Assembly (NCBI RefSeq): GCF_051414115.1
Contig: NZ_JBLKNZ010000001.1
Span: 1,922,001-1,986,000 of the forward strand
DNA length: 64,000 nucleotides
Direction: 5' to 3'
Source of the DNA: Halovenus marina
GTDB taxonomy: Archaea; Halobacteriota; Halobacteria; Halobacteriales; Haloarculaceae
The notes below the pieces were generated by a model, which did no database searches, was not told the DNA's origin, and worked only from the letters and a program-made list of their open reading frames with translations. The stretch's first letter is position 1; every line of letters starts with the position of its first letter. Positions 7,725-16,728 of the stretch are shown piece after piece. Both the position numbers and the translations under genes were made by a program.

Positions 7725-9155
7725 ATGAGCACGGACGATACACAAGAAGACGAAGCGAGACATCCCTACGAGACCGACGAGTCGTTCCACCCGATGGGTA
7801 AAGAGTGGGAAGACCGGATGCGCGAAGAGCTCGAGGAGACCGACTACGACGCGGATCTAGGGATGCAGATGGCACGGGACGCCCAGCGACTGGTCGCTGG
7901 TGAACTATCCGAAGAGGAGTTTTACGCAGAATACCACGAGGACGTCGAGGCCGAGTTCGAGGAGGACGACCGACCCGTTCTCGACGACGTCGACACCTCC
8001 GAAGTCGACGACCTGGACAGCGAATCGATGCTCGAATCGCTCCAGGACATCGACCTCGAAACCGACGACATGTCCCGCCGGGACATGATGAAAAAGACCG
8101 GTGCGGGCGCGGCGTTTCTCGCATACGGCGCGTACGCAACCGTCGACAGCCGTGGAGACGAACAGGCGGATATCCCTGACGACGCGAACAACCTCCGACC
8201 GGCCGAGGGCGACGACCTCGAAAGCCGATGGGGGATGGTCATCGACCTCGAACGGTGCGATGGCTGTCTCGCCTGTGTCTCGGGCTGTATCGACGAGAAC
8301 GGTACCTCGACCGGTGCGAACTGGATGTACGTCTTCGCCTACGAGGACGACAACACCGAGCAGGAGAACTTTCTGGTTCGACCTTGCCAGCACTGTTCGA
8401 ACGCGCCCTGCGCGAAGGTCTGTCCGGTTCGTGCACGCCACGCTCGCGAACACGACGGCCTCGTACTCACGAACTACGAGACCTGTATCGGCTGTCGGTA
8501 CTGTCAGGTCGCCTGTCCCTACGGTGTCAACTACTTCCAGTGGGGCGAACCCGACGTCGATATGCACGAGATCACGCACCTGGATGAGACCCCAGAGGAA
8601 GTGCGTGCGATGGACGAAGAGGAGCGCCACGAGGCGCTCTCGGAGGCCAACGACCACGTCTACGACGAACGCGGCTGGTGGACCGACAGCCGACCGCCGA
8701 TCGGAACGATGGGCAAGTGTACGTTCTGTCCGTCCAGACAGGACGAGCACACGGACAACCCGAGAGGGACCACTGCGTGCATGGACGCGTGCGACCGCGC
8801 GGGCATGAGCGCAATCCACTTCGGAGACATGTCTGACGAGGAGAGTCGACCCCGCGAGTACCTCAGACGCAGAGCGGACCAAGAGTTCGACAACGACACC
8901 GAACTCGAAGGCGACGAAGCCTGGGAGTCGACAGTCACCGACTGGGGCAAGCTCTCGGCGTTCAAACTGCTCGAAGACCTTGGCACCGAGCCGAACATCA
9001 CGTACCTCGGGAACGAGCCGTCACCCAACGCCCAGCAGATAGACGGTCCCGTCGCCTACGAATCACTTGGCAACAAGTGGGGCGTCCCGGTCAAGTCCAA
9101 CCGCAAAGAGCACCTCGATTACGGGCCAAGCGGCCCACCTGAGGAGGAGGCCTAA
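7725..9155 (+). CDS. Four-cluster 4Fe-4S ferredoxin-type electron transfer subunit (PsrB/DmsB-like)
   Basis: A 476-residue protein that should relay electrons between the membrane quinone pool and a partner. Sixteen cysteines form four clusters: 178/181/184/188, 221/224/229/233, 254/257/260/264 and 332/335/352/356, interleaved as in PsrB/DmsB. It starts with an acidic, soluble region of about 115 residues, and only then shows a twin-arginine-like motif SRRDMMKK (Arg118-119) followed by a short hydrophobic stretch. No molybdopterin catalytic subunit is encoded nearby. It precedes nrfD by two bases, so the pair is surely co-expressed. The usual partner in the family would be a molybdoenzyme; halocyanin is the visible candidate here. 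Confidence 0.88.
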   Translation: MSTDDTQEDEARHPYETDESFHPMGKEWEDRMREELEETDYDADLGMQMARDAQRLVAGELSEEEFYAEYHEDVEAEFEEDDRPVLDDVDTSEVDDLDSESMLESLQDIDLETDDMSRRDMMKKTGAGAAFLAYGAYATVDSRGDEQADIPDDANNLRPAEGDDLESRWGMVIDLERCDGCLACVSGCIDENGTSTGANWMYVFAYEDDNTEQENFLVRPCQHCSNAPCAKVCPVRARHAREHDGLVLTNYETCIGCRYCQVACPYGVNYFQWGEPDVDMHEITHLDETPEEVRAMDEEERHEALSEANDHVYDERGWWTDSRPPIGTMGKCTFCPSRQDEHTDNPRGTTACMDACDRAGMSAIHFGDMSDEESRPREYLRRRADQEFDNDTELEGDEAWESTVTDWGKLSAFKLLEDLGTEPNITYLGNEPSPNAQQIDGPVAYESLGNKWGVPVKSNRKEHLDYGPSGPPEEEA

Positions 9156-9157
9156 CG

Positions 9158-10510
9158 ATGGCAACGAGCGAAGCGGGGCCGGACCACATCCTTCGGCCCA
9201 TCGAGAACACGTCGCGCTGGTGGTACGTCGCTGTCGGCGCGTGTATCGCCGTCACGATGGTCTGGCTGGCCGGTTGGGGCTACCAGCTTCAGGAAGGCCT
9301 CATCGTCACCAGCCTTGGTGACTGGGGAAGCGGTGGCGGTGTCACCTGGGGGCTGTACATCGGCGCGTTCATCTGGTGGGTCGGCATCGCCCACGGCGGA
9401 ATCATTCTCTCTGCGGCTGTCCGGCTGTTCGGAATGGACCGCTATCAGCCGGTCGCGCGAATGGCCGAACTGCTGACGATTGCCGCGCTGAGTATGGCCG
9501 GGCTGTACATCGTCGTTCACACTGGTCGTCCCGACCGGCTGGTACTCAGCATTCTCCCCGCGTATCCGACGACGGTGCAGAGTTCGCCGCTCGTCTGGGA
9601 CGTGACGGTCATCACGCTGTATTTCGTGTTGACCGCCACCTATCTGGCACTGACGCTCAGGTACGACATCGCGCGGCTCCGACATCGACTCCCATCGATT
9701 CTCGGGCCGGTCTACAAGATCATGCTACTCGGATACAGCGAAGAGGAAGACGAGATCATCGAGCGGATGGTCTGGTGGCTCGCGCTCGGTATCATCGTGC
9801 TCGCGCCACTCCTGTTGCACGGTGGCGTGATTCCGTGGCTGTTCTCACTGCTGCCGTCGATGCCGGGCTGGCAGGGCGCAGTGCAGGGTCCACAGTTCCT
9901 GACGATTGCGCTCACGTCGGCGATAAGCGGCGTCATCATCCTCTCGTATGCGATGCGCTGGGCGTACGACTGGGAAGCAGTACTGCCTGATGAGGTCTTC
10001 CGCGGGCTGACGATGTGGCTCGGCCTCTTCTCCCTGCTTTTCATCTGGCTCCAGCTGCAGCAGGTCATCAACGGCGTCTTCGCAGCACCCGCCGACCTGC
10101 AGAAGTTCGCCTACGCCAAACTCTCAAACGAGGTGTTCATCCTCGTTGTGATCGTGATGACTATCGTCCTCGCGTACATCTTCGCACAGGCGGTCAACGA
10201 ACGGGTCTTCACCAAGAACCGCTCGCTTGCAGTCTCCTTCCTGGTGCTGTACGCGACGCTCTCCGAGAAGATTCTCTTCGTGGTCGAAGGGCTTCAGTAC
10301 CCGACGTTCGACCTCTACAGCGGTGTGCCGGGCGTGTACGTTCCAAGTCTTGTCGAGGGACTCTCGCTTGCCGCGACCATCGCGATGTGCTCGCTCATCT
10401 TCCTCGTCATCGTCAAGGTGATCCCAGTCGTCGAACTCCACGCGGTCGAGGGCCACGACGACCACGGGAACGGACACGGCGATGCCAGTGACGAGGAGGT
10501 GACAGCATGA
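9158..10510 (+). CDS. nrfD: NrfD/PsrC-family quinol-binding membrane anchor
   Basis: A 450-residue protein with about ten membrane helices, of the NrfD/PsrC family that exchanges electrons or protons between menaquinol and an attached Fe-S subunit. The family-like region GLYIGAFIWWVGIAHGG lies in an early helix, and VHTGRPDR in the following loop. The C-terminus is rich in His, Gly and Asp. It overlaps the next small gene by four bases (ATGA) and follows the Fe-S gene by two bases, so the three form one translational unit. Confidence 0.9.
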   Translation: MATSEAGPDHILRPIENTSRWWYVAVGACIAVTMVWLAGWGYQLQEGLIVTSLGDWGSGGGVTWGLYIGAFIWWVGIAHGGIILSAAVRLFGMDRYQPVARMAELLTIAALSMAGLYIVVHTGRPDRLVLSILPAYPTTVQSSPLVWDVTVITLYFVLTATYLALTLRYDIARLRHRLPSILGPVYKIMLLGYSEEEDEIIERMVWWLALGIIVLAPLLLHGGVIPWLFSLLPSMPGWQGAVQGPQFLTIALTSAISGVIILSYAMRWAYDWEAVLPDEVFRGLTMWLGLFSLLFIWLQLQQVINGVFAAPADLQKFAYAKLSNEVFILVVIVMTIVLAYIFAQAVNERVFTKNRSLAVSFLVLYATLSEKILFVVEGLQYPTFDLYSGVPGVYVPSLVEGLSLAATIAMCSLIFLVIVKVIPVVELHAVEGHDDHGNGHGDASDEEVTA

Positions 10511-10719
10511 CCTGGGAAGTGCTCAACCCCGGCGTCTGGGTCATCTTCATGGTCATCGGGCTGCCGGTGTACGTCGCCTTCCTGGGCTGGTTCCTGGGGC
10601 GACCGCGAAACATCCGGACCACGATACTGGGAACGTCGACGTTCTTGGCACTGGTGACCGCACTCTGGGGCGGTCTGTTCTCGATAACGATCGCGATTCG
10701 GATACTGTTCTTCTCGTAG
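10507..10719 (+). CDS. Small membrane protein of the NrfD cluster
   Basis: A 70-residue protein with two hydrophobic segments (about 9-30 and 40-68) and the loop LGRPRNIRTT between them. Its ATG overlaps the nrfD stop, so translation is coupled and it is probably an accessory subunit of the same complex. I do not recognise a named family. Confidence 0.75.
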   Translation: MTWEVLNPGVWVIFMVIGLPVYVAFLGWFLGRPRNIRTTILGTSTFLALVTALWGGLFSITIAIRILFFS

Positions 10720-10822
10720 CCCGATTCGCGGTCGCTGTTCTCCCGGTCGAATTGTCACACTCGTCGACTGTCGCGCGTATCGAACCCGAAAGGGACACCT
10801 TTCTCGACGCCCAATCTCTCGT

Positions 10823-11968
10823 ATGACTCTCTCAGCGGCCGAACTCGAAGACCGACTGTCAGCGGTCGAAGACCCTCAGGTCGGCGAGGATATCGTCTCG
10901 ATGGGCCTGATCAACGACATCGCAATCGAGGGAGACACGGCGAGAATCTCACTCGCGTTCAACTCCCCATTTGCCCCAGCGGAGATGGATCTGGGCAGCG
11001 AGATTCGCGACGTAATCTCCGAGGCTGGACTGGAACCGGACCTTCGCGCGAACGTCACCGCCGAGCAGGGCTTCGACGAGGAGGTGTTCCCGAACGTCCG
11101 AAACGTCATCGCAGTCGCCTCCGGAAAGGGCGGCGTCGGCAAGACGACGGTGGCGGCGAACCTCGCTGCAGGACTCGATAAACTCGGCGCTCGCGTGGGT
11201 CTGCTCGATGCGGACATCCACGGCCCGAACGTGCCGCGGATTCTGCCCGTCGACGAGGAGCCGAAGGTGACCGAGAACGAGGAGACGATTCTCCCGCCGG
11301 ACTCGGACGGTGTGAAGGTGATGAGCATGGGCTTCATGACGAAACAGCAGGACGACCCGACGATCATGCGCGGGCCGATGGTCAACAACGTGATGACCCA
11401 CTTCATCGAGAACGTCCGCTGGGGCGACCTCGACTATCTGGTGGTCGACCTGCCGCCGGGCACCGGCGACGCCTCGCTAGACTTGCTCCAGTCGCTGCCC
11501 GTCACCGGCGTCGCCATCGTGACGACGCCTCAGCAGATGGCTGTCGACGATGCCCGGAAGGGGCTCAGACTCTTTGCCAAACACGAGACGCCCGTGCTTG
11601 GCATCGTCGAGAACATGTCGACGTTTCACTGTCCGAGTTGCGGCGACTCCCACGACCCCTTCGGGGAGGAAGGGGCATCGGTCATCGCGGACGATTACGA
11701 CGTGAACCTGCTCGGCTCGCTGCCGATCCACTCCGATTACGGGGCCGACGGCACCGTCGATCCGGTGGTTAAGCAGGAAGGGAGCGCGGTCAACGAACCG
11801 ACAGTCGAACTTATCGAGACCATCGCCGACCGCATCGGCGAAGTGAATCGGCGAAAGGTCGCCGGACTGCTCGACGTCGGCGAGGCTGGCTCGGCGTTCG
11901 GTGACGAACCCGCCGGCACCGCCACCGCGACGAGTGACCGTTCGGGCGGGCGCGGCCCCGGATTCTAG
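10823..11968 (+). CDS. Mrp/NBP35-family Fe-S cluster carrier ATPase
   Basis: A 381-residue P-loop ATPase of the ApbC/Mrp type, thought to assemble or transfer Fe-S clusters. Residues 1-85 are a MIP18 (DUF59) domain. The deviant Walker A SGKGGVGKTT starts at about residue 100, and VVDLPPGTGD follows near 208-217. Cys270 and Cys273 (FHCPSCG) are the expected cluster-bridging pair. The C-terminus is a Gly/Thr/Ser-rich tail. It follows the Fe-S/NrfD cluster by about 100 bases on the same strand, which may be meaningful because that cluster needs four 4Fe-4S centres. Confidence 0.93.
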   Translation: MTLSAAELEDRLSAVEDPQVGEDIVSMGLINDIAIEGDTARISLAFNSPFAPAEMDLGSEIRDVISEAGLEPDLRANVTAEQGFDEEVFPNVRNVIAVASGKGGVGKTTVAANLAAGLDKLGARVGLLDADIHGPNVPRILPVDEEPKVTENEETILPPDSDGVKVMSMGFMTKQQDDPTIMRGPMVNNVMTHFIENVRWGDLDYLVVDLPPGTGDASLDLLQSLPVTGVAIVTTPQQMAVDDARKGLRLFAKHETPVLGIVENMSTFHCPSCGDSHDPFGEEGASVIADDYDVNLLGSLPIHSDYGADGTVDPVVKQEGSAVNEPTVELIETIADRIGEVNRRKVAGLLDVGEAGSAFGDEPAGTATATSDRSGGRGPGF

Positions 11969-12046
11969 CCGCCATATCGCGGGAGACTCTGCCCGCTGTG
12001 ACGACCGTATCAGTACATTTTACGCGCTCGCTCTCGAACCGCAGAT

Positions 12047-13453
12047 ATGAGCGAGGACTACCGAATCGAGCAGGACAGTCTCGGCGAGATGGAGGTACCG
12101 GCGGACGCATACTGGGGGGCACAGACCCAGCGAGCGATCGGCAACTTCCCGATCAGCAAGGTCACCTTCGGACGACGCTTTGTGCGCGCGCTCGGAGTCG
12201 TCAAGAAGGCCGCGGCACAGGCCAATCGCGACCTCGGTCTGGTCGAAGAGGAGCGAGCGTCCTGTATCATCGAGGCCGCAGACGAGGTTATTGCCGGGGA
12301 GCACGACGACCAGTTCCCCGTCGACGTGTTCCAGACTGGCTCTGGCACCTCCTCGAACATGAACGCGAACGAGGTGATCGCGAACCGAGCGAGCGAACTG
12401 TACGGCGCAGAGATCGGATCGCGAGAGATCCACCCCAACGACCACGTCAACTACGGTCAGTCGAGCAACGACGTCATCCCGACAGCGATGCACGTCGCGA
12501 GCCTCGAAGCGCTCCAGAAGGATCTCCTCCCCGCGCTGGAAACGCTCCGCGAGGAACTGGCCGAGAAGGAGGCGGAGTTCGACGACGTCGTCAAGACGGG
12601 GCGAACACACCTGCAGGACGCGACGCCGGTCAGACTCGGTCAGGAGTTCGGCGGCTACCGCACACAGATCGAGAAAGGGATCGAACGCGTCGAAAGTGCA
12701 CAGCCCCGACTGGCCGAACTCGCACTCGGCGGCACCGCGACCGGGACGGGTCTGAACACCCACCCCGAATTCCCCGAACGCGCGGCCGAGTACATCAGCG
12801 AGGAGACCGGGATCGAATTCCGTGAAGCCGACAACCACTTCGAGGCGCAGGCCGCCCACGACGCGATGAGCGAGGCCCACGGCGCGCTGCGAACAGTCGC
12901 CGGAAGTCTCAACAAGATTGCAAACGACCTTCGACTGCTCGCGTCCGGGCCGCGGAACGGTCTCGGTGAGATCGAACAGCCAGAGAACCAGCCCGGATCC
13001 TCGATCATGCCGGGCAAGATCAACCCCGTCGTGGCGGAGGCGGTCAATCAGGTGCACAAGCAGGTCGTCGGCAACGACGCCGCCGTCAGTGCGGGTGCTG
13101 CCGAGGGACAGATCGACCTGAACCTCTACAAGCCGGTGCTCGCGCACAACCTCCTCCAGTCGACGCGCCTGCTCGCGAACGGGAGCGAGGTGTTCGCCGA
13201 GCGCTTCGTCGCGAAACTGGAGGCAAACAAGGACCACTGCGAAGAGCGCGTCAACCAGAGCATGGCACTCGCCACCGCGCTCAATCCTGCAATCGGATAC
13301 GACAAGGCGAGCGAAGTCGCAAAGACCGCACTCAAGGAGGACAAGACGGTCAGAGAGGTCGCAATCGAGAAGGGGTATCTGACCGAGGAGGAGGCCGACG
13401 AGGTGCTCGACCCCCGGAAGATGACCGAGCGCGTGATCCTCGGCGACGAGTGA
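12047..13453 (+). CDS. fumC: Class II fumarate hydratase
   Basis: Interconverts fumarate and malate in the citric acid cycle. The 468-residue length fits class II fumarases. The superfamily signature GSSIMPGKINP begins at Gly317. Other family blocks are SGTSSNMNANEV (about 99-110) and IHPNDHVNYGQSSND. Aspartase and argininosuccinate lyase share this fold, but these blocks and the length favour fumarase. Its TGA stop forms the first bases of repeat copy B. Confidence 0.96.
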   Translation: MSEDYRIEQDSLGEMEVPADAYWGAQTQRAIGNFPISKVTFGRRFVRALGVVKKAAAQANRDLGLVEEERASCIIEAADEVIAGEHDDQFPVDVFQTGSGTSSNMNANEVIANRASELYGAEIGSREIHPNDHVNYGQSSNDVIPTAMHVASLEALQKDLLPALETLREELAEKEAEFDDVVKTGRTHLQDATPVRLGQEFGGYRTQIEKGIERVESAQPRLAELALGGTATGTGLNTHPEFPERAAEYISEETGIEFREADNHFEAQAAHDAMSEAHGALRTVAGSLNKIANDLRLLASGPRNGLGEIEQPENQPGSSIMPGKINPVVAEAVNQVHKQVVGNDAAVSAGAAEGQIDLNLYKPVLAHNLLQSTRLLANGSEVFAERFVAKLEANKDHCEERVNQSMALATALNPAIGYDKASEVAKTALKEDKTVREVAIEKGYLTEEEADEVLDPRKMTERVILGDE

Positions 13454-13534
13454 TACTGTCGGCTGTACGTACCTACAAAGATGCGCCACTTCTGGTGGCG
13501 AAGGATGTTCGAGATGGGACAGCCAACAGTATGA
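13451..13534 (+). repeat. 84-bp stop-codon-linked palindromic repeat, copy B (after fumC)
   Basis: Begins with the fumC TGA. Left arm TGATACTGTCGGCTGT (13451-13466) pairs with ACAGCCAACAGTATGA (13519-13534) at 14 of 16 positions. The centre is cgccac-ttctg-gtggcg (13484-13500). The right half shares the 16-base gttcgagatgggacag with copy C. It ends 74 bases before an in-frame ATG (13608) of the dnaJ-like gene. Confidence 0.88.
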
Positions 13535-13643
13535 GCCCCCCAGACGAGTCGCCGTGACTCGATTAGTGGCCTTCGGGTGAACGGTCGCTTCGACGGACCG
13601 GAGTTTTATGGTCGGGATGTCCGTAATCCGACACGCAGACCAC

Positions 13644-14606
13644 ATGGAGAGCTACTACGACCTGCTCGACATCTCTCCCGATGCCACCACTGAAGAGATA
13701 GAGCAGGCCTACAGGCGAAAGCTCAAGGAGACACATCCGGACGTCAGCGACCACGAGGACGCGAGCGAGCGGACGAAACGGCTCATCGACGCAAAGGAGA
13801 CGCTGACCGACGAGGCCGAGCGCGCACGGTACGACAGAATCGGCCACGACGCATACGTGGGGGAGGATCCGACGACTACAGTTCAGGGTGGTCGTTCGAG
13901 CAATTCGAGCACGACAGGGCAATCGCAGACGGGCTCAGTCGGATCGCGTTCTCACGGTGACGCTGCTGGGAGGGAAACACAACGCGAGTCGGGGCGGGGA
14001 ACGACCCATAGACAGCGACGCAATCGAGCACGAAACCGACAGCGCCGAGCGAGAGAGCAGAGCAATCGGACCGGAGACGTTCGCGGCGAGAGAGCGACGG
14101 CAGGTCGTGGCAGCCAGCGAAGTCAGGAGTCACGGCAGGGCCGGGCCGGGACGTGGAACGACGCGGCGTACACGACAGACGGGGAGTGGGAGGATAGCTG
14201 GCGAACCTGGAATACGGGCGGGTCCTACGCCGTTCGGCGCGGGGAAGACAGCCTCCGCGCCAAGGGCGGTATCTTCTCCTCACAGCAGGCGCTCGTGTTA
14301 CTCGGCGCAACGTTTCTCGTCTACCCCGTGTTACTGTTTGGCGCACTGTTTCGGACCTTCCCGCTCGCAGTCAACATTATCGTCGCGATGTGTGCGGTGC
14401 TCATCGTCGCGTTCCTCCAGAGCATCCCGAACGTCGCCGTCGTCGTCTTCGGCGTCTGGACCGTCCTGTTGCCAATCGTGTTGACTACTGTCTTCGGGGT
14501 GTCGCTGTTTTCGCTCATCGGCGTCCTCGCGATTACGGGTGTCGTCTTCCCGCTTGCACTCTCGATACTGACGTACCTGTTCATCCAGCCGATGAGCGTC
14601 GGGTGA
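13644..14606 (+). CDS. Membrane-anchored J-domain (DnaJ-like) protein
   Basis: From this start the protein has 320 residues. Residues 1-65 form a J domain with HPD at 31-33, so it should stimulate an Hsp70 (DnaK) ATPase. A long Arg/Ser/Gly/Gln-rich disordered linker follows (about 70-185), then three or four membrane helices at about 215-320. It lacks the zinc finger and C-terminal domains of true DnaJ. In-frame ATGs exist at 13608 and 13620, but the J domain begins right at 13644, and a TATA-like gagttttat lies about 40 bases before it. It converges on the MutS-like gene with one base between the stops. Confidence 0.82.
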   Translation: MESYYDLLDISPDATTEEIEQAYRRKLKETHPDVSDHEDASERTKRLIDAKETLTDEAERARYDRIGHDAYVGEDPTTTVQGGRSSNSSTTGQSQTGSVGSRSHGDAAGRETQRESGRGTTHRQRRNRARNRQRRAREQSNRTGDVRGERATAGRGSQRSQESRQGRAGTWNDAAYTTDGEWEDSWRTWNTGGSYAVRRGEDSLRAKGGIFSSQQALVLLGATFLVYPVLLFGALFRTFPLAVNIIVAMCAVLIVAFLQSIPNVAVVVFGVWTVLLPIVLTTVFGVSLFSLIGVLAITGVVFPLALSILTYLFIQPMSVG

Positions 14607-14607
14607 C

Positions 14608-16365
14608 TCAGTTTTGCGACCACTCGGCATCGGCGAGCGTCCGCTGGACGGCGGTTTCGCCGACGGCTTCGGCCAGCGTCTGGTAGTCGACGCGCTCGGC
14701 GGGGTCGTCGGCGTTGGCGACGAGTCGCGAGACGATAAACTCCGGCGTCGACCGGCCGACGGTGCCAAAGCGGGGCTGATAGTCGACCTGCAGTTCGAGG
14801 TCAGTCGTCAGTCCCTCGGCGAAGATGCCGTCGGTGCGGGCCGTCTCGGGGAGCGGTTCCAGGTCGTCGGCGAGGTGGGTGACGAACACGCCCAGCGCGT
14901 CCTTCTCGACGGTCAGCGTGACCAACCCGTGCAGCAGGTCGGCAGCGCTGCCGGGTTCGGTGATCGCCTCGAACTCGTCGACGAGCATCAGCGTCCGCCC
15001 GGCCTCCGACAGCGGGGGCACCACCGTTCGGAGCGTCGATTCGAGCACGCCCGCGTTGAAACTCGCGTGCCGTCGGTGGAAGACGATCCGATCGACTGGG
15101 TTGAGTTGCGCCTCGCGTGCAGGAACGGGAAGGCCCATCTGCGCGAGCAGTTGCACCTGACAGAGCGTCTCCAGAAGCGTCGTCTTCCCGCCACTGTTGG
15201 CCCCCGTCAGGACGGCGACGCGGTCGCCGGTCGGTGGCGCGTTCGCACTCGCGACGTCGAGATTGTGGTCGCCGACGGCGTACGTCACTGGCTGGACGGA
15301 CACGCCAGCGTCTTCCAGAAACAGGTTCCGGGCGTCGACGACACCGGTGACCTCGCTGTCGACGAACTGTGGCCGGGACAGGTCGAAGGCGAGCGCGAAC
15401 CGAGCGAGCGAGATGGACACCGCGATGTCAGAAGTCGCGTCGACAGCGGCGTCTATCTCCTCGCGTGCGGCGTCCAGATCTGTTTCGAGTGTCGCCGCGA
15501 CCTGTTGTTCGCGCTCTTCGACCGCAGTTCGGCGGTCGTCGGCCAGTGTTCGAAGCGTCTCGCCGACGAACCCGCGCGCGTCGGTCGCTTCGGATGGCAT
15601 CGCCTCGCGAACGGCGGCAACGTCGATTCCCGTCTCGCTCGTGACGTGGCGGGCGAGTGACTCCCGAAGCTGGTCGGTGCCACGTGCGGCGGACTGGATT
15701 TCCTCGACGACGGTTCCCGGCGTGGCGGCCATATCCTCGACCGCTCCGAGCTGGTCGCGGAGTTCGTCGAGTCGGTCGTCGGCCCCGCTCCCGACGCGGT
15801 CGTCGCCTTCTAGTCCTGCGAGTGCAGCCAGCCCATCGCGTAGCGTCGACTGGTCGAGCGCAGAGAGCGGTTCGAACACGCCCTCAGCGAAGCCAGCCTC
15901 GGCGAGTTCGAGCGCGGCCTGCACGCCCGCTCGCTCGCCGCCGCCGCGCTCGTCGTAGGTGTCGAAGGCAGCAAGTACGGTGTCCCGTTCGTCCGCAGCG
16001 AGTCGGTCCCAGCTTTCGCGGGCCTCCATCACGTCGTCGAGTCGCTCCGCCATCGCCGCCTCGGTCGACAGCGGCGTCAGGATCCGGATCCGGTCTGCCG
16101 CGTCGTCGGTGACTGCATACGAACTAACGAGGTCGAGTAGTTCCTTGTAGACGTTCCGACTGTCCCGCGTCGCGAGTACGTCCATCGCTGCGCCGCCGTG
16201 GGCGTGGCGGAGAATCCGGGTCGCACGCCCGCGGGCCAGTCCAGCGTCGGTGAGTCGCCGCACGTCGGCGCTCTCGATTGCCTCGAGCGCGGCCTCGACA
16301 CCCAACTGTTCGGCCAGCAGATCACGGGTCTTCGGGCCGACTCCCCAGTACTCTTCGAGTCGCAT
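14608..16365 (-). CDS. MutS-family ATPase (archaeal MutS-related protein)
   Basis: A 585-residue protein with a helix-hairpin-helix-like N-terminus (WGVGPKTRDLLAEQLG), a helical core like the MutS lever domain, and a C-terminal MutS ATPase. The Walker A is TGANSGGKTTLLETL at about 388-400 and the Walker B is LMLVDEFEAI at about 460. It lacks the mismatch-recognition domain of MutS1 and the Smr nuclease of MutS2, so it is not evidently a mismatch-repair protein. Recombination or DNA-structure binding is a guess. The ATG is followed directly by the recognisable N-terminal domain. Confidence 0.86.
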   Translation of the reverse strand: MRLEEYWGVGPKTRDLLAEQLGVEAALEAIESADVRRLTDAGLARGRATRILRHAHGGAAMDVLATRDSRNVYKELLDLVSSYAVTDDAADRIRILTPLSTEAAMAERLDDVMEARESWDRLAADERDTVLAAFDTYDERGGGERAGVQAALELAEAGFAEGVFEPLSALDQSTLRDGLAALAGLEGDDRVGSGADDRLDELRDQLGAVEDMAATPGTVVEEIQSAARGTDQLRESLARHVTSETGIDVAAVREAMPSEATDARGFVGETLRTLADDRRTAVEEREQQVAATLETDLDAAREEIDAAVDATSDIAVSISLARFALAFDLSRPQFVDSEVTGVVDARNLFLEDAGVSVQPVTYAVGDHNLDVASANAPPTGDRVAVLTGANSGGKTTLLETLCQVQLLAQMGLPVPAREAQLNPVDRIVFHRRHASFNAGVLESTLRTVVPPLSEAGRTLMLVDEFEAITEPGSAADLLHGLVTLTVEKDALGVFVTHLADDLEPLPETARTDGIFAEGLTTDLELQVDYQPRFGTVGRSTPEFIVSRLVANADDPAERVDYQTLAEAVGETAVQRTLADAEWSQN

Positions 16366-16728
16366 TAGCTTGTGGGTGTGCTGGAACTGTCTTCAGTGTT
16401 CTCACTGATCAAATGAGTTGGCTCAGAGATGCCATCGTCGTGCGTCGATGTTCTGTTAAACACGAGAGCACCACGATTGAGTATCGTGTCGGATATGCGA
16501 TGGTTAGTCTCGTGGACTCGTATTGATTTCCCGTTCGATGAACCAACTACTCTGGAGCTGTGCCAATTGATTGTTGCCCGTCCGATCAGAAGTGTGTGAA
16601 TGCGTGTCGTACTGTGTACCGAGTGCGTACCTAGCAACCGAAACGGTTCTTCCGTATCGATGTGGATAGTTATAAATACATATATAACGATTAATAATTT
16701 ACGTTGGCGGTCCGTGTTATCGAAGACC
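16366..16728. other. AT-rich intergenic region before the methyltransferase
   Basis: These 363 bases hold no convincing gene. The region is clearly richer in A and T than its surroundings, especially 16660-16705, and contains the methyltransferase promoter. The composition shift runs mildly into the downstream gene, compatible with transferred DNA. Confidence 0.6.
16670..16700 (+). promoter_or_regulatory. AT-rich promoter region of the methyltransferase gene
   Basis: The run contains ttataaata at 16670 and ttaataattt at 16691, either of which could be the TATA box. The second lies about 33 bases before the ATG at 16729, the first about 55. Confidence 0.5.

Noticed and set aside
12020..13645. 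A 541-codon open frame opposite fumC
   Set aside because: Fully covered by fumC, which is certain; the antisense translation is rich in Leu, Val and Arg without motifs.
16366..16728. Possible small gene in the AT-rich stretch
   Set aside because: Open frames here are short, in conflict with the promoter, and lack codon bias.
16600..16728. Upstream start for the methyltransferase adding 43 residues
   Set aside because: The added sequence overlaps the TATA-like region and does not resemble the enzyme family's N-terminus.
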